Shown here: positions 55,273 through 63,628 of the stretch, piece by piece
Numbering within the stretch: position 1 is the first letter of the stretch
How the letters are laid out: each line of letters starts with the position of its first letter
Source: Verrucomicrobiaceae bacterium
GTDB taxonomy: Bacteria; Verrucomicrobiota; Verrucomicrobiia; Verrucomicrobiales; Verrucomicrobiaceae
Direction: 5' to 3'
Assembly: GCA_947466075.1 (NCBI GenBank)
Contig: CANIBP010000016.1
Span: forward strand, 1-64,000
DNA length: 64,000 bases
The notes under the pieces: model-generated
Told to the model about the DNA's origin: nothing
The model's input: only the letters and a program-made list of their open reading frames with translations
Databases searched by the model: none
Made by a program: the position numbers and the translations under genes

Positions 55273-55616
55273 TCACGCTGCTTGAGCAAGTCCGATCTCC
55301 TGCATATTTAAGTAACATGAAGGGTCAGGAGCCCAGAGATCGCCGGTCATTTGCAAAGCGCGTACACGGAAGCCGCCACCGCAGACATCAAGGAAGCGAC
55401 ACTCGCTGCACTTGCCTTTTTGCGGTCGCGCAATGCCGAGAGCGTTGGGTTATCGCGATTCGACCAGATGTCGCTGAACTTGCGCTCCTTCACGTTGCCC
55501 AAGTTGAGTTCGTGCCAAAACTGATCGGGATGCACATTGCCCTGCGTGTCGATGTTGCTGATGCCTGTACCACTGCTATTGGCACCACCGCCATTCCATT
55601 GCGTAAGATTGACCAT
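55273..55616 (-). pseudogene. Remnant of a radical SAM/SPASM protein (NirJ/AhbD-type C-terminus), frameshifted
   Basis: The minus strand reads '[59 protein letters not shown]' and, after a one-base shift in the AAAAAGG tract, '[34 protein letters not shown]' with the Cys pattern of the SPASM iron-sulfur domain. This is the C-terminal portion of heme d1/heme biosynthesis radical SAM proteins. The N-terminal radical SAM domain with CxxxCxxC is absent: an in-frame stop lies just upstream. It is a 5'-truncated, frameshifted gene fragment. Confidence 0.85.
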
Positions 55617-55686
55617 GACCCCGTATCAACGCAGGGAGTCATTGCGTCGCCCCACCGATCTTGCGCAATGAGTGACCTTGATTGCC

Positions 55687-57147
55687 TCAGGTCTGATCCG
55701 TGGTCTGGAAATCTGGGTAGGCGTTTGCGGCGTGCTCAGCAAAGTCGAGGCCGTCGATTTGTTCCGTATCCGAGGCACGCAGTCCGACGAGCATGTCCAC
55801 CAGCTTGAAGATGCCGAAGCAAATTACAAAGGCGGTGATCGTAACCGAAAACGTGCCCAATGCCTGTACGCCAAGCTTGTTCGCATCAAAGCCGTCCATG
55901 TTGAACAAGGCCACACTGAGCGTTCCCCACCAGCCATTGCAAAGGTGCACCGGCACTGCGCCCACAGCGTCATCAATCTTCATGCGCTCGAGCGCGATGG
56001 TGGCGACGGTGGTGATGATGCCCGCGATCAAACCGACGATGAAGGCTGAGGCTGGAGAAATGTTGGCGCAGCAGGCTGTCACACCGACCGCACCGCCGAG
56101 CGAACCGTTGAGCGTGATGCCCACATCCGGCCGACCTTGAACAAACCACATCGAAATCATGGCCGACAAGGCAGCTGCCGCAGGAGCGATGGTCGTATTC
56201 ACCGCGATGCGGCCAATCGTCCCGTTGCCAAGCAGGGTGGAACCTGCGTTGAAGCCAAACCAGCCGAACCACAGGATGAAGACACCAAGCGCAGCAAGTG
56301 GGATGTTGTGTCCGGCGATCAAACGCGGCGTGCCATCCTTTGCAAAACGTCCGTGACGTGCGCCGACCACCAAGATGCCAGCCAGTGCACAAGCGCCACC
56401 GCAGCCGTGCACCACCGTTGATCCTGCGAAATCCACGAAGCCCATCGCTTCGAGCCAACCTTTTTCACCGCCAACGCCAAAGGCACCGCCAAAACTGCCC
56501 CAGGCCCAGTGACCACCGATGGGATACACAATCGCTGCCAGAAGTGCTGCGTAGATGAGGTAGCCGACGAACTTGGTGCGTTCCGCCATTGCGCCAGAAA
56601 CAATCGTGCAAGCAGTGCCCGCAAACACCACCTGAAAGAACCAGAAGGCCCAGAACTTGTCATCGGCTGCGTGGTTGGACAGCCAGAAGCTGTCGCCACC
56701 AATCCAGCCACCGATGCTCGTGCCGAACATCAAACCGAAGCCGATGAACAGGAACACGATCGCGCTGATGCAGAAGTCGAGGAAGTTCTTCATGATGATG
56801 TTGATGCTGTTTTTCGCACGGGCGAATCCCAGCTCCACCATGGCAAATCCGGCCTGCATCACGAAAACCAGAGCTCCGGTGATGACCATCCACACTAGAT
56901 TCAAATTAAGCTGCACCGTTTCGATATCCGCTTTCACCGCAGCATCCGCAGGTGTAGCTGGTGCAGGCGCTACTGCGGGAGCGGCTTCGCCTTTCACGGC
57001 TTTTGCCACTTCGATCAGCGTTCCCTGGTTGGTGTCGAGTTTCTGAATGATCGTGTCGAGCTTGGCCTCGATCTTGGCGCTGTCCTGAGCGGACACGGTG
57101 ACGAGGAGGGCGATGCTGGCGACAAGGCAGGTGCAAAAGTGCTTCAT
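55687..57147 (-). CDS. amt: Ammonium transporter
   Basis: 486 residues from the ATG at 57147. A signal peptide (1-20) and a helical, then Ala/Pro-rich region (to about 75) precede the transporter. The Amt core is standard: 'VVHGCGGACALAG', 'ILWFGWFGFNAGS', 'MKIDDAVGAVPVHLCNGWWGTLSVALF' with the conserved Asp and His of the channel, and 11 membrane helices. The long periplasmic N-terminus with a coiled-coil segment ('KIEAKLDTIIQKLDTNQGTLIEV') is an addition seen in some Amt proteins of Planctomycetes and Verrucomicrobia. No glnK gene is adjacent. Confidence 0.93.
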   Translation of the reverse strand: MKHFCTCLVASIALLVTVSAQDSAKIEAKLDTIIQKLDTNQGTLIEVAKAVKGEAAPAVAPAPATPADAAVKADIETVQLNLNLVWMVITGALVFVMQAGFAMVELGFARAKNSINIIMKNFLDFCISAIVFLFIGFGLMFGTSIGGWIGGDSFWLSNHAADDKFWAFWFFQVVFAGTACTIVSGAMAERTKFVGYLIYAALLAAIVYPIGGHWAWGSFGGAFGVGGEKGWLEAMGFVDFAGSTVVHGCGGACALAGILVVGARHGRFAKDGTPRLIAGHNIPLAALGVFILWFGWFGFNAGSTLLGNGTIGRIAVNTTIAPAAAALSAMISMWFVQGRPDVGITLNGSLGGAVGVTACCANISPASAFIVGLIAGIITTVATIALERMKIDDAVGAVPVHLCNGWWGTLSVALFNMDGFDANKLGVQALGTFSVTITAFVICFGIFKLVDMLVGLRASDTEQIDGLDFAEHAANAYPDFQTTDQT

Positions 57148-57161
57148 GAATGGTGGCGGGT

Positions 57162-57863
57162 TCAGATTTCCAAATCTTCGAGTGCGGCGTCGAGTTCGAC
57201 GAGAAGTTGGCGGCGTTTGGTGACGTTCGGCACGTGGTCGATCACGCTGACGGCCAGCTTGCGCACGCCAGCGGCAGGCAGTCGGTAAGGATCGCTGATC
57301 TGGGACTCTTCGACTGTGCGCTCGATGAGATTGGCGGCCTGTGCACGTCCCATGACCTTGCCGAGGACGTTTTCCACCCGCTTGCGAACCGTGCCCCACT
57401 GGTTGACACCCGTGTCCAACTTCGCGGTGATTTGCGACAATGCGCGCGGACTGGTGACGACGAGTTCCTCAATGCCGTCCGCTGGAAGTTTGGCGGCAGG
57501 TTGTGGTTCGGCAGAGGCAGTAATGAGCAAGCCTGCGTGATCGTTGAGCATCACCGAAGCGGCACTCGCCGCGAGATCGGAGTCTGCCCGCGAAGTGAGA
57601 AAGAACATCATCGCCGTCTCGTCTTGCACGACGATGAGCAGCACACCGCCGTCGAATTCGAGATAGACCTGCCGTATTTTTCGCTTCACCTGCCGGTAAC
57701 CTTCCAGCATCTGCGCAACGATCTCGCGTAGATTTTCCGCTCGCATGTCGGAGAACGGCATCTGGCGGTGGATGGTGTTGCGACCTTTGAATAACATCAC
57801 ACCAGCCACGCCATCGAGACGTTGCAGCGATGCGGCGGCTGTGATCACGGGGTTCAAACTCAT
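57162..57863 (-). CDS. Roadblock/LC7-type domain protein
   Basis: 233 residues. The N-terminal 110 residues have the strand-helix-strand order of the Roadblock/LC7 fold ('LQRLDGVAGVMLFKGRNTIHRQMP', 'RAENLREIVAQMLEGYRQVKRKIRQVYLEFDGGVLLIVVQDETAMMFFLTSRADSDLAA'). A second helical region of about 110 residues has no recognised family. In bacteria, Roadblock proteins (MglB-type) partner with small GTPases or regulate polarity; no GTPase gene is adjacent. The gene starts 17 bases after the preceding gene and ends just before amt, so these two form a unit. Confidence 0.65.
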   Translation of the reverse strand: MSLNPVITAAASLQRLDGVAGVMLFKGRNTIHRQMPFSDMRAENLREIVAQMLEGYRQVKRKIRQVYLEFDGGVLLIVVQDETAMMFFLTSRADSDLAASAASVMLNDHAGLLITASAEPQPAAKLPADGIEELVVTSPRALSQITAKLDTGVNQWGTVRKRVENVLGKVMGRAQAANLIERTVEESQISDPYRLPAAGVRKLAVSVIDHVPNVTKRRQLLVELDAALEDLEI

Positions 57864-57880
57864 GGTGTGAAAATTCGAAA

Positions 57881-58249
57881 TCAGCGAGTCAGCGCTTCAC
57901 GCACCTGCTTGATGGAACGTTGGTTGCCACTGACACTCCCATGCCAGTTGCCATCCTGCTGCCCAGCGCTGATGGCGGTTTGTCCTTCACGATCCTCCAC
58001 GATCGCTACTTCCAAACGGCGCATACCGAGCGTCTCGGCCAGTTTTTCCGCGTAGTAGCCGACGTATTTCACCTCACCTGCAAAACGTTGCGCTGACTCG
58101 GCATCACCGCCCGAAACGGACTCGCGTCCCTGGACGGTCTCCATCTTGATGAGGCCTGGATCGGGTTCCATGCGGATGATGTTGCTGGATTGCGCACCCG
58201 TGGCCGTGCGGTTACTTGAAACGGGAATGATGCGTGTCGGTTGTTCCAT
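57881..58249 (-). CDS. Hypothetical small protein paired with the Roadblock-type gene
   Basis: 122 residues. A disordered N-terminus (to about 50) is followed by a compact segment, 'FAGEVKYVGYYAEKLAETLGMRRLEVAIVEDREGQTAISAGQQDGNWHGSVSGN', which could be a truncated Roadblock-like fold, but the similarity is too weak to state. It is the first gene of the pair with the Roadblock-type protein (gap 17 bases). Likely partner or regulator of it, by context only. Confidence 0.5.
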   Translation of the reverse strand: MEQPTRIIPVSSNRTATGAQSSNIIRMEPDPGLIKMETVQGRESVSGGDAESAQRFAGEVKYVGYYAEKLAETLGMRRLEVAIVEDREGQTAISAGQQDGNWHGSVSGNQRSIKQVREALTR

Positions 58250-58325
58250 TCACTCCCTATATTAAGCATCACCCGTGCCAGCTTCACTCTGGCAACGTCA
58301 CAATTTCAATCTTTGTGACTCAGCA

Positions 58326-59588
58326 TCAAGGCAGCGGCTTCGCTTCCGGCGTCAGCATGGCAGACTTTTTATCCGGTGCCTTGTCTCCGGCAAGTTTGCC
58401 ACCCGCAGGCTGGCCGTCGATCACCGGAGAAACGCGTGCACCATCAGCAGGAAATGGAATCGGTGTCAGGCACAGTACGTCGCCCTCTTTCGGTGCCTTC
58501 GCCGCGTTGGCCGAGACGACAATGTGCTTCTCTGTGCCGAAGATCGGCTCCACGAACATGCGCTTGAGTGTGTTTTGAGGAGTGATGAGGATGATCTCAT
58601 CCCCAGCGCGCACGGCGGCACGGGAAATGATGAACACATCGTTTAGCGCGGCCCCTTCGATCTCAGCCTCGATAAATTGGCCGATCTTCAGCGGCGGTGC
58701 GCCATCCGCACGTTTGGCAAAAGGGTTGTCGATCTGCGCCACGGCGGTGGTCTGGCGTGTTTCCGCATCCAGAGCGCTCTCCACACGGACCAGTCGGCCG
58801 TTCCATGTCACCGTCTTGCCAGCAGCAGTCGTGCGCAGTTTCACGTTTGCGGCGGGCAGTGCTTCCGTTGCATCACGATAGCGTTCCGGCAGTTGCACAT
58901 GCTGGCTCTCACGCTCAGGCAGCGGCAGACGCACTTCCACAAAATCCGTGGCAAACACCTTCCCCAAGGTGGTGCCTGGTGTCACATACTGCCCGACGTC
59001 GGCGCTTTGCTCCAAGACTTGCCCTGCATACGGCGCACGAATGACGGTGCGCTGCGCATCACGCTCCGCTTTCACCACACGGGCCTCGGCGGCGGCAAGG
59101 TCAGCCCTGGCACGCGCCACTTGCGGCGCACGCGCGACGAGTTCGCCCGGTGTTCCTTGACGCCCCAGCGCTTTCCAGTTTTCCAGTGCCTGTTCAGCCT
59201 TCGCTTCCTCTTCGGCTACGGTCACTTTCGCCAGCGCTACGGCTGCTTTAGCCACAGTGACCCCTGTTTCGTAATCCACCGGGTCGAGTTTGACCAGCAC
59301 CTCGCCTTTTTCAAAAAAACCGCCGGGCCTGAATGAATGACTCACCTCCACAATCATCCCCGCCACTTCCGGCAGCAGCGTGCTGCGCGTGCGCGGCTGC
59401 ACGGCACCCTGCGAGGCCACCCGCACCGGATAGCTCGTCTTCTTGAGCGTGATCCCTTCCACCGACACGAGCACCGGTCGTGTCTCCATCGCCTTCAACT
59501 CCGGTTTGTGCGTGATCAGCCACCAACCAATCCAGCCGCAGGCGGCCAGAATGATCAAAGGGAGTAATGCACGGATGATTTTGGCCAT
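58326..59588 (-). CDS. RND-type efflux periplasmic adaptor (membrane fusion protein)
   Basis: 420 residues from the ATG at 59588. A membrane anchor (7-27) is followed by 'VRVASQGAVQPRTRSTLLPEVAGMIVEVSHSFRPGGFFEKGEVLVKLDPVDYE' (barrel-sandwich lipoyl half), a coiled-coil hairpin (to about 185) and 'TVIRAPYAGQVLEQSADVGQYVTPGTTLGKVF' (second half), the AcrA/MdtA-type layout. The inner-membrane pump and outer-membrane channel that such adaptors need are not next to it, so the partner is elsewhere. It lies upstream of the Roadblock pair in the same direction. Confidence 0.9.
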   Translation of the reverse strand: MAKIIRALLPLIILAACGWIGWWLITHKPELKAMETRPVLVSVEGITLKKTSYPVRVASQGAVQPRTRSTLLPEVAGMIVEVSHSFRPGGFFEKGEVLVKLDPVDYETGVTVAKAAVALAKVTVAEEEAKAEQALENWKALGRQGTPGELVARAPQVARARADLAAAEARVVKAERDAQRTVIRAPYAGQVLEQSADVGQYVTPGTTLGKVFATDFVEVRLPLPERESQHVQLPERYRDATEALPAANVKLRTTAAGKTVTWNGRLVRVESALDAETRQTTAVAQIDNPFAKRADGAPPLKIGQFIEAEIEGAALNDVFIISRAAVRAGDEIILITPQNTLKRMFVEPIFGTEKHIVVSANAAKAPKEGDVLCLTPIPFPADGARVSPVIDGQPAGGKLAGDKAPDKKSAMLTPEAKPLP

Positions 59589-59659
59589 GTCAGAAGGTAG
59601 AACGTCTGAAAATGCGACTGGATTCACCCGGCGCACGATTTAATCCGCTAAAAGCAGCC

Positions 59660-60739
59660 TCACAGCTTCGCCAGCGAATCATCCAGCGCGGCGATCACCG
59701 TGCTGATGCTTGCCTCGGACTCGTCGCCCATGTTCGAGACGCGGAAGGTCTTGCCCTTCAGCTTCCCGTAACCGCCGTCGATGATCATGCTGTGATTCTT
59801 CTTCAGCAGGCCGATGAAGGCCGCCACGTCGATGCCCTTGTTGTTCGCCACGCAGGTCAGCGACTTGGAGCGATAACCTTCCGGCGCGAAGAACTCGAAG
59901 CCGTTGCGGCGCACCCACTCATGCACCATGCCGTTGAGCTTGGCGTGGCGTGCGTAGCGGTTGTCCACGCCTTCGGCGAAGATCTTGTTGAGCTGATGCC
60001 GCAGGCCGTAGATCAGCGAAATGCACGGCGTGCTTGGCGTCATGCTCTTCTCGCCGTTCGCCTTGAACTCCAGGAAGTCGAAGTAGTAGCCACGGTCATT
60101 GATCGTCGCCGCACGGGCCATGGCGGCCTCACTGGCGGTGAACAGCGCCAGGCCCGGAGGCAGCGCGAAGGCCTTCTGGCTGCCCGTGAGCAGCACGTCG
60201 AGGCCGAGTTCGTCGAAATTCACCGGCACCGTGGTGAAACCAGACACCGAATCCGTGATGAACATCACATCCGGATACTTCTTCTTCAGCGCCGCGATCT
60301 CCGCGATGGGGCTGAGCACGCCGGTGGAGGTTTCATTGTGGATGAAGGTCACCGCGTCGAATTCACCCGTGGCGAGACGCTTGTCGATCTCCGCTGCCAT
60401 GATCGGCTGGCCCCACTCGACCTGATAAGCCTCGGCTTCCTTGCCGCAGCGCTTGGAAACGTCCAGCCACTTGTCGGAGAAGGCTCCGTTGCAGCAGTTC
60501 AGCACCTTTTTCTTCACCAGATTGCGGATCGAGCCCTCCATCACGCCCCAGGCCGAGGAGGTGCTCAGAAACACCTGCTGCTTCGTGCCAAACAGCGTCT
60601 GCAGCATCGGCTGGATCTCGGCATACAGATCCTGGAATCCCTTGCCGCGATGCCCGATCATCGGCTGCGCCATCGCAGCGTAGGTGTCAGGGGAAACTTC
60701 GACGGGACCGGGAATGTAAAGTTTGACGTGGGTGCTCAT
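59660..60739 (-). CDS. Class V aminotransferase (alanine-glyoxylate / serine-pyruvate type)
   Basis: 359 residues from the ATG at 60739. 'YIPGPVEVSPDTYAAMAQPMIGHRGKGFQDLY' is the classic N-terminus of alanine-glyoxylate/serine-pyruvate transaminases. PLP Schiff-base Lys189 is in LLTGSQKAFALPPGL, and the PLP-binding Asp is in 'MFITDSVSGF'. It could be serine-glyoxylate, alanine-glyoxylate or phosphoserine-type; PSAT (SerC) is less likely because of the SQKA motif. Cytosolic. The adjacent spacer contains a diverged copy of the exonuclease gene end. Confidence 0.9.
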   Translation of the reverse strand: MSTHVKLYIPGPVEVSPDTYAAMAQPMIGHRGKGFQDLYAEIQPMLQTLFGTKQQVFLSTSSAWGVMEGSIRNLVKKKVLNCCNGAFSDKWLDVSKRCGKEAEAYQVEWGQPIMAAEIDKRLATGEFDAVTFIHNETSTGVLSPIAEIAALKKKYPDVMFITDSVSGFTTVPVNFDELGLDVLLTGSQKAFALPPGLALFTASEAAMARAATINDRGYYFDFLEFKANGEKSMTPSTPCISLIYGLRHQLNKIFAEGVDNRYARHAKLNGMVHEWVRRNGFEFFAPEGYRSKSLTCVANNKGIDVAAFIGLLKKNHSMIIDGGYGKLKGKTFRVSNMGDESEASISTVIAALDDSLAKL

Positions 60740-60814
60740 GCGTTTGGGGGAAAGGGAGCGCCGAGTGTAGGGCGCACTTGCCGGTGCGCAACTACCGCTT
60801 CGGACGAACGCCGA

Positions 60815-60880
60815 CGCATTCTCCCGGCTCAGTTCGTCAATCTCATGCTCTGGAACTTCCACCTCGGCTTTGAGCTTGTT
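60815..60880 (-). repeat. Diverged copy of the 3' end of the exonuclease/J-domain gene
   Basis: The 66 bases at 60815-60880 align without gaps to 61029-61094 at about two thirds identity (GCTCA.TTCG.CAATCTC, CT..GCTTT.AGCTT). Both lie on the minus strand; 61029-61094 encodes the C-terminus 'LKAEAARLQREIAELSGDDAP' and the copy would read 'LKAEVEVPEHEIDELSRENASAF'. It is not in a gene of its own. Confidence 0.65.
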
Positions 60881-60938
60881 CTGGCTGCCTTGAATCAGAA
60901 GACTTCTCCAGCTCGGGTTTACCAAATCCGAGGTCGGA

Positions 60939-60996
60939 TTTTGGGCACACCGGGGTGGGTTTGTGGGCAAACCGGGCTGGGTTTGTTGGCACAACG
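60939..60996. repeat. Imperfect 22-bp tandem repeat
   Basis: About 2.7 copies of a unit of the form TTTGTGGGCAAACCGGGCTGGG begin at 60939, 60960 and 60982, differing by a few bases. It lies in the spacer between the exonuclease and aminotransferase genes. No function seen; the spacer from 60740 to 61012 otherwise holds only the diverged gene-end copy. Confidence 0.6.
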
Positions 60997-61012
60997 TTGC
61001 GCCCCTCCCGCC

Positions 61013-62647
61013 TCACCCGATCACCGGCGCATCGTCCCCGCTCAATTCGGCAATCTCCCGCTGTAGCCGTGCCGCCTCTGCTTTCAGCTTCGCCACTTCC
61101 TCGTTAATGCCTTCGATCTGCTGCCCGATCACGCGGTCGAGTATTTCGGGATCCTTCTCCACGACTTGAGACAGCTCATAGCTGTCGCTCTCCTTGAGCG
61201 CATCGGTGGCTTCGATGACGCTGAGAATCTCGGCCTCCAGGCTGTTCAGGAGCTTTTGCAGTTGCTCCAGTTCGTCTGTGTCATTCAGATCAATCGCTGC
61301 CCAGCCCTGCCGCAGCATGTAGCCTGCGGGATCATTCGCGATCTGGCGCAACGTCTCCAGATCACCGCTGTCTTTCGCGGCATTGATGGCTCCGGTCAGG
61401 TTCGTGTAGGCTGCTTGTTTCTCTGGATCATCCGCGAAGCGGTCGGGGTGGAACAACTTCACTAGCTCCCGCCACAGCCGTTTCAGTTCAGACTCCTCAT
61501 CCGCAGACAGGCGGTGCTTGGATCCCATCGCCGCTTCGGTTGCTTCATATTCCTCGCGGGTGCGGGCTTCGGCCTGCTCGTAGTCGTCCCGCGTTTTCGC
61601 GGCCTCCTCCTCTCCTTCGGCCAAAAGCGTGTCCAAGAAGACCTGACGGTAACGCACCACCAGCCGCAGGCGGTCACGTTCCTCGAAATGCATTCGCAAG
61701 CGCTGGAAGATGCGCGCCTCCAGCGCCAGCACATGATTCCTCTCTGAAGTGTAGGTCGCTTCGAGGTCCGCCAGTCGCGCACGCGAGGCCGCGATCAGAT
61801 CACGCAGCCGCTGCAGGCCGGGATGAACGTAGAGGATGATTCCCGTCGCATTTGTCTGGGTCTCGCTGCCACCAGTGGCGACAAACAACTCAGCCTCTTG
61901 CGATGGCTTCACGAGGGCCAGTTGACGCAAATACCAGCGCCCCATGCTCGCACTCCGCGCATTCGAGGAATTGGCCAGCCATTCCAGCCACTGGCGCAGT
62001 TCCGTGTTTCTACGCGCATCGTAGATCGACCGGTCCTTGAACTTGCCGAAGGCGATGCGGCTTGGATACCACTCATCTTCGGCATAACTTTTGAGGCTGG
62101 CCCAGGTGTCCAGCCCACGCTGCTCGGCGATGGGCCGCAGCACCTTGGCAAACAAATCTGCCACCGTCTCCACATCTCCCAGCGCCGTGTGCGCGCCATG
62201 TTCCGGCAGGCGGTAATACTGCCGCAGGGTTTGCAGCTTGCAGTTACCCGCAGGCACCGGGTCCAGCAGCCGTTGCGCCAGCCGCAGCGCACAGAAACCG
62301 CCACCGCCCATCGGTGTGATGCCAAGCCTTTGCCATTCAGGTTTGAGCACCTTCTCCATGTCATAGTCCAGATTGTAGGCCACGATGGGCAGGCTTCCCG
62401 CATACCGTCGGAGTTCGGCATAAACCTGGGACGCCGGTTCGCCATCGCGCTCTAGGATTTCCCGCGTGTAGCCATGCACCCGGGAAGCCTCAGGCGGGAT
62501 GTCCTGGTTCTGATTGAGCAGCTTGCGAAAGGGCGGCCCGCTGGCTTCCCAGCCACGCATTTGTTGAGCGCCGACTTCAACGGCGTAGATCGGAGCTACA
62601 AAGCCAGTCGTTTCTGAGTCGAGGATAATCCAGTCGGCTTGCTGCAT
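61013..62647 (-). CDS. DnaQ-type 3'-5' exonuclease fused to a J-domain-like module
   Basis: 544 residues. The N-terminal domain (1-175) is a DEDDh exonuclease: 'WIILDSETTGF' (Asp10, Glu12), 'VAYNLDYD' and 'HGAHTALGDVET' (His153, Asp158). A middle part with 'IAFGKFKDRSIYD' and 'QWLEWLAN' resembles the short exonuclease-associated domain. A long coiled coil (about 275-385) leads to 'LKRLWRELVKLFHPDRFADDPEKQAAYTNLTGAINAAKDSGD' (His400-Pro-Asp402), the signature of a J domain that stimulates Hsp70. A final coiled coil ends the protein. Exonucleases with a J domain are uncommon; the combination suggests RNA or DNA trimming coupled to DnaK, which is inference. The leucine-rich repeat gene precedes it by a few bases. 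Confidence 0.85.
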   Translation of the reverse strand: MQQADWIILDSETTGFVAPIYAVEVGAQQMRGWEASGPPFRKLLNQNQDIPPEASRVHGYTREILERDGEPASQVYAELRRYAGSLPIVAYNLDYDMEKVLKPEWQRLGITPMGGGGFCALRLAQRLLDPVPAGNCKLQTLRQYYRLPEHGAHTALGDVETVADLFAKVLRPIAEQRGLDTWASLKSYAEDEWYPSRIAFGKFKDRSIYDARRNTELRQWLEWLANSSNARSASMGRWYLRQLALVKPSQEAELFVATGGSETQTNATGIILYVHPGLQRLRDLIAASRARLADLEATYTSERNHVLALEARIFQRLRMHFEERDRLRLVVRYRQVFLDTLLAEGEEEAAKTRDDYEQAEARTREEYEATEAAMGSKHRLSADEESELKRLWRELVKLFHPDRFADDPEKQAAYTNLTGAINAAKDSGDLETLRQIANDPAGYMLRQGWAAIDLNDTDELEQLQKLLNSLEAEILSVIEATDALKESDSYELSQVVEKDPEILDRVIGQQIEGINEEVAKLKAEAARLQREIAELSGDDAPVIG

Positions 62648-62650
62648 GGC

Positions 62651-63535
62651 TTAGAAGTTCTGGTCAGGGCGTTGGATTAGGCGGGGTTTATTTTTGAAAC
62701 AATCGAGTTCTTCCAATTTTTCCAAGGGGCGGATATCCAAAACAGGAAGTGTTTCGTTTTCGCACGACCACCTTTCATAAAGGTCACCAAAACCAAGTGA
62801 GTTGAGCTGGGGAACATTGGAAAGATCAAGCGATCTAAGCTGGTTCCCACCACAACGGAGTGACTTGAGCTGGGGCACATCGGACAGATCAAGGGATCTC
62901 AGTTGGTTTCCACCACATGAGAGTGACGTGAGTTGCGGAACGACAGACAGATCAAGCCTAGTGAGCTCGTTTGCAGGACAGCTGAGGTATTGAAGTTTGC
63001 GTGCTCCCGAGAGGTCAACTTCACGCAAACCGATCTCGTCACAGTTTAATATTGTAAGATCCTCGAGAGGAACTTCCAACGAGCGCATTTTTTGGCTGCG
63101 TCCAGAAATATTCAGGTGGGAAATTGAGAGGTCTGGCACCCATTCAAACTTCGACAAAGGCCACAGATCGAGATCCCAATCGAGATATTCCAGCCGCCCA
63201 TTCACCAGATGAGCTGCACGCAAATCTCCAAAAATACTTCGCAAAAGACGCTCCTCCGGCGCCAGCATAGATTGCCGTAGTAGCTGGTCTGCCATTATTA
63301 CTGGCTCCAACGCAAGAGCCTTCGACCAGATTAGAATCTGTCGATAATCCGGTTCGCAGAAGGTATGCTCGCCAATCTTGAAACGCGGAACCAGTGCTTC
63401 GCTGGCATTCACGACGGCGCGTGACAATGCCAGCACCCCACCCACCATCTCAGTAACAATCCGCCCACTCTGCGTCTTCCCAAGAATCAAGTCGGTGCCT
63501 GGATGGAGAATCAGAGGCAGATTTGCGTCAGACAT
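62651..63535 (-). CDS. Leucine-rich repeat protein
   Basis: 294 residues from the ATG at 63535. The first 165 residues have no recognised family. From about 175 onward, 21-residue repeats of the form L-x-x-L-x-C-x-x-N-x-L-x-x-L-D-L-S-x-x-P-x occur ('LQYLSCPANELTRLDLSVVPQ', 'LTSLSCGGNQLRSLDLSDVPQ', 'LKSLRCGGNQLRSLDLSNVPQ'). This is the bacterial LRR type with C-x-x-N. No signal peptide is present. It ends 3 bases before the exonuclease start, so the two are probably cotranscribed. Confidence 0.85.
   Translation of the reverse strand: MSDANLPLILHPGTDLILGKTQSGRIVTEMVGGVLALSRAVVNASEALVPRFKIGEHTFCEPDYRQILIWSKALALEPVIMADQLLRQSMLAPEERLLRSIFGDLRAAHLVNGRLEYLDWDLDLWPLSKFEWVPDLSISHLNISGRSQKMRSLEVPLEDLTILNCDEIGLREVDLSGARKLQYLSCPANELTRLDLSVVPQLTSLSCGGNQLRSLDLSDVPQLKSLRCGGNQLRSLDLSNVPQLNSLGFGDLYERWSCENETLPVLDIRPLEKLEELDCFKNKPRLIQRPDQNF
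62800..62965 (-). repeat. 63-bp direct repeats encoding the LRR units
   Basis: The 63-base unit recurs about two and a half times within the leucine-rich repeat gene, for example 'GATCAAG.GATCT.AG.TGGTT.CCACCAC' near 62824 and 62887. Because 63 is a multiple of 3, unit gain or loss would keep the frame and change the repeat number. Confidence 0.75.
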
Positions 63536-63628
63536 AAAGTGTAAGATTCCTTTTCGTAACGCTATCATAGAACATGCTTAACCACTTTGAGGCAATTCAG
63601 CCGAGAGCATGATGAATGACGGCAAACC

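Noticed and set aside
54323..55318. Use of an upstream start giving a 331-residue protein
   Set aside because: The extra N-terminal residues overlap the radical SAM remnant and the spacer and carry no leader, whereas the start at 55105 or 55072 gives a lipoprotein signal.
59612..61066. A 484-codon open frame on the plus strand across the aminotransferase gene
   Set aside because: It is antisense to a clear class V aminotransferase and reads as Arg/His-rich sequence with no family features; it reflects codon use of the true gene.
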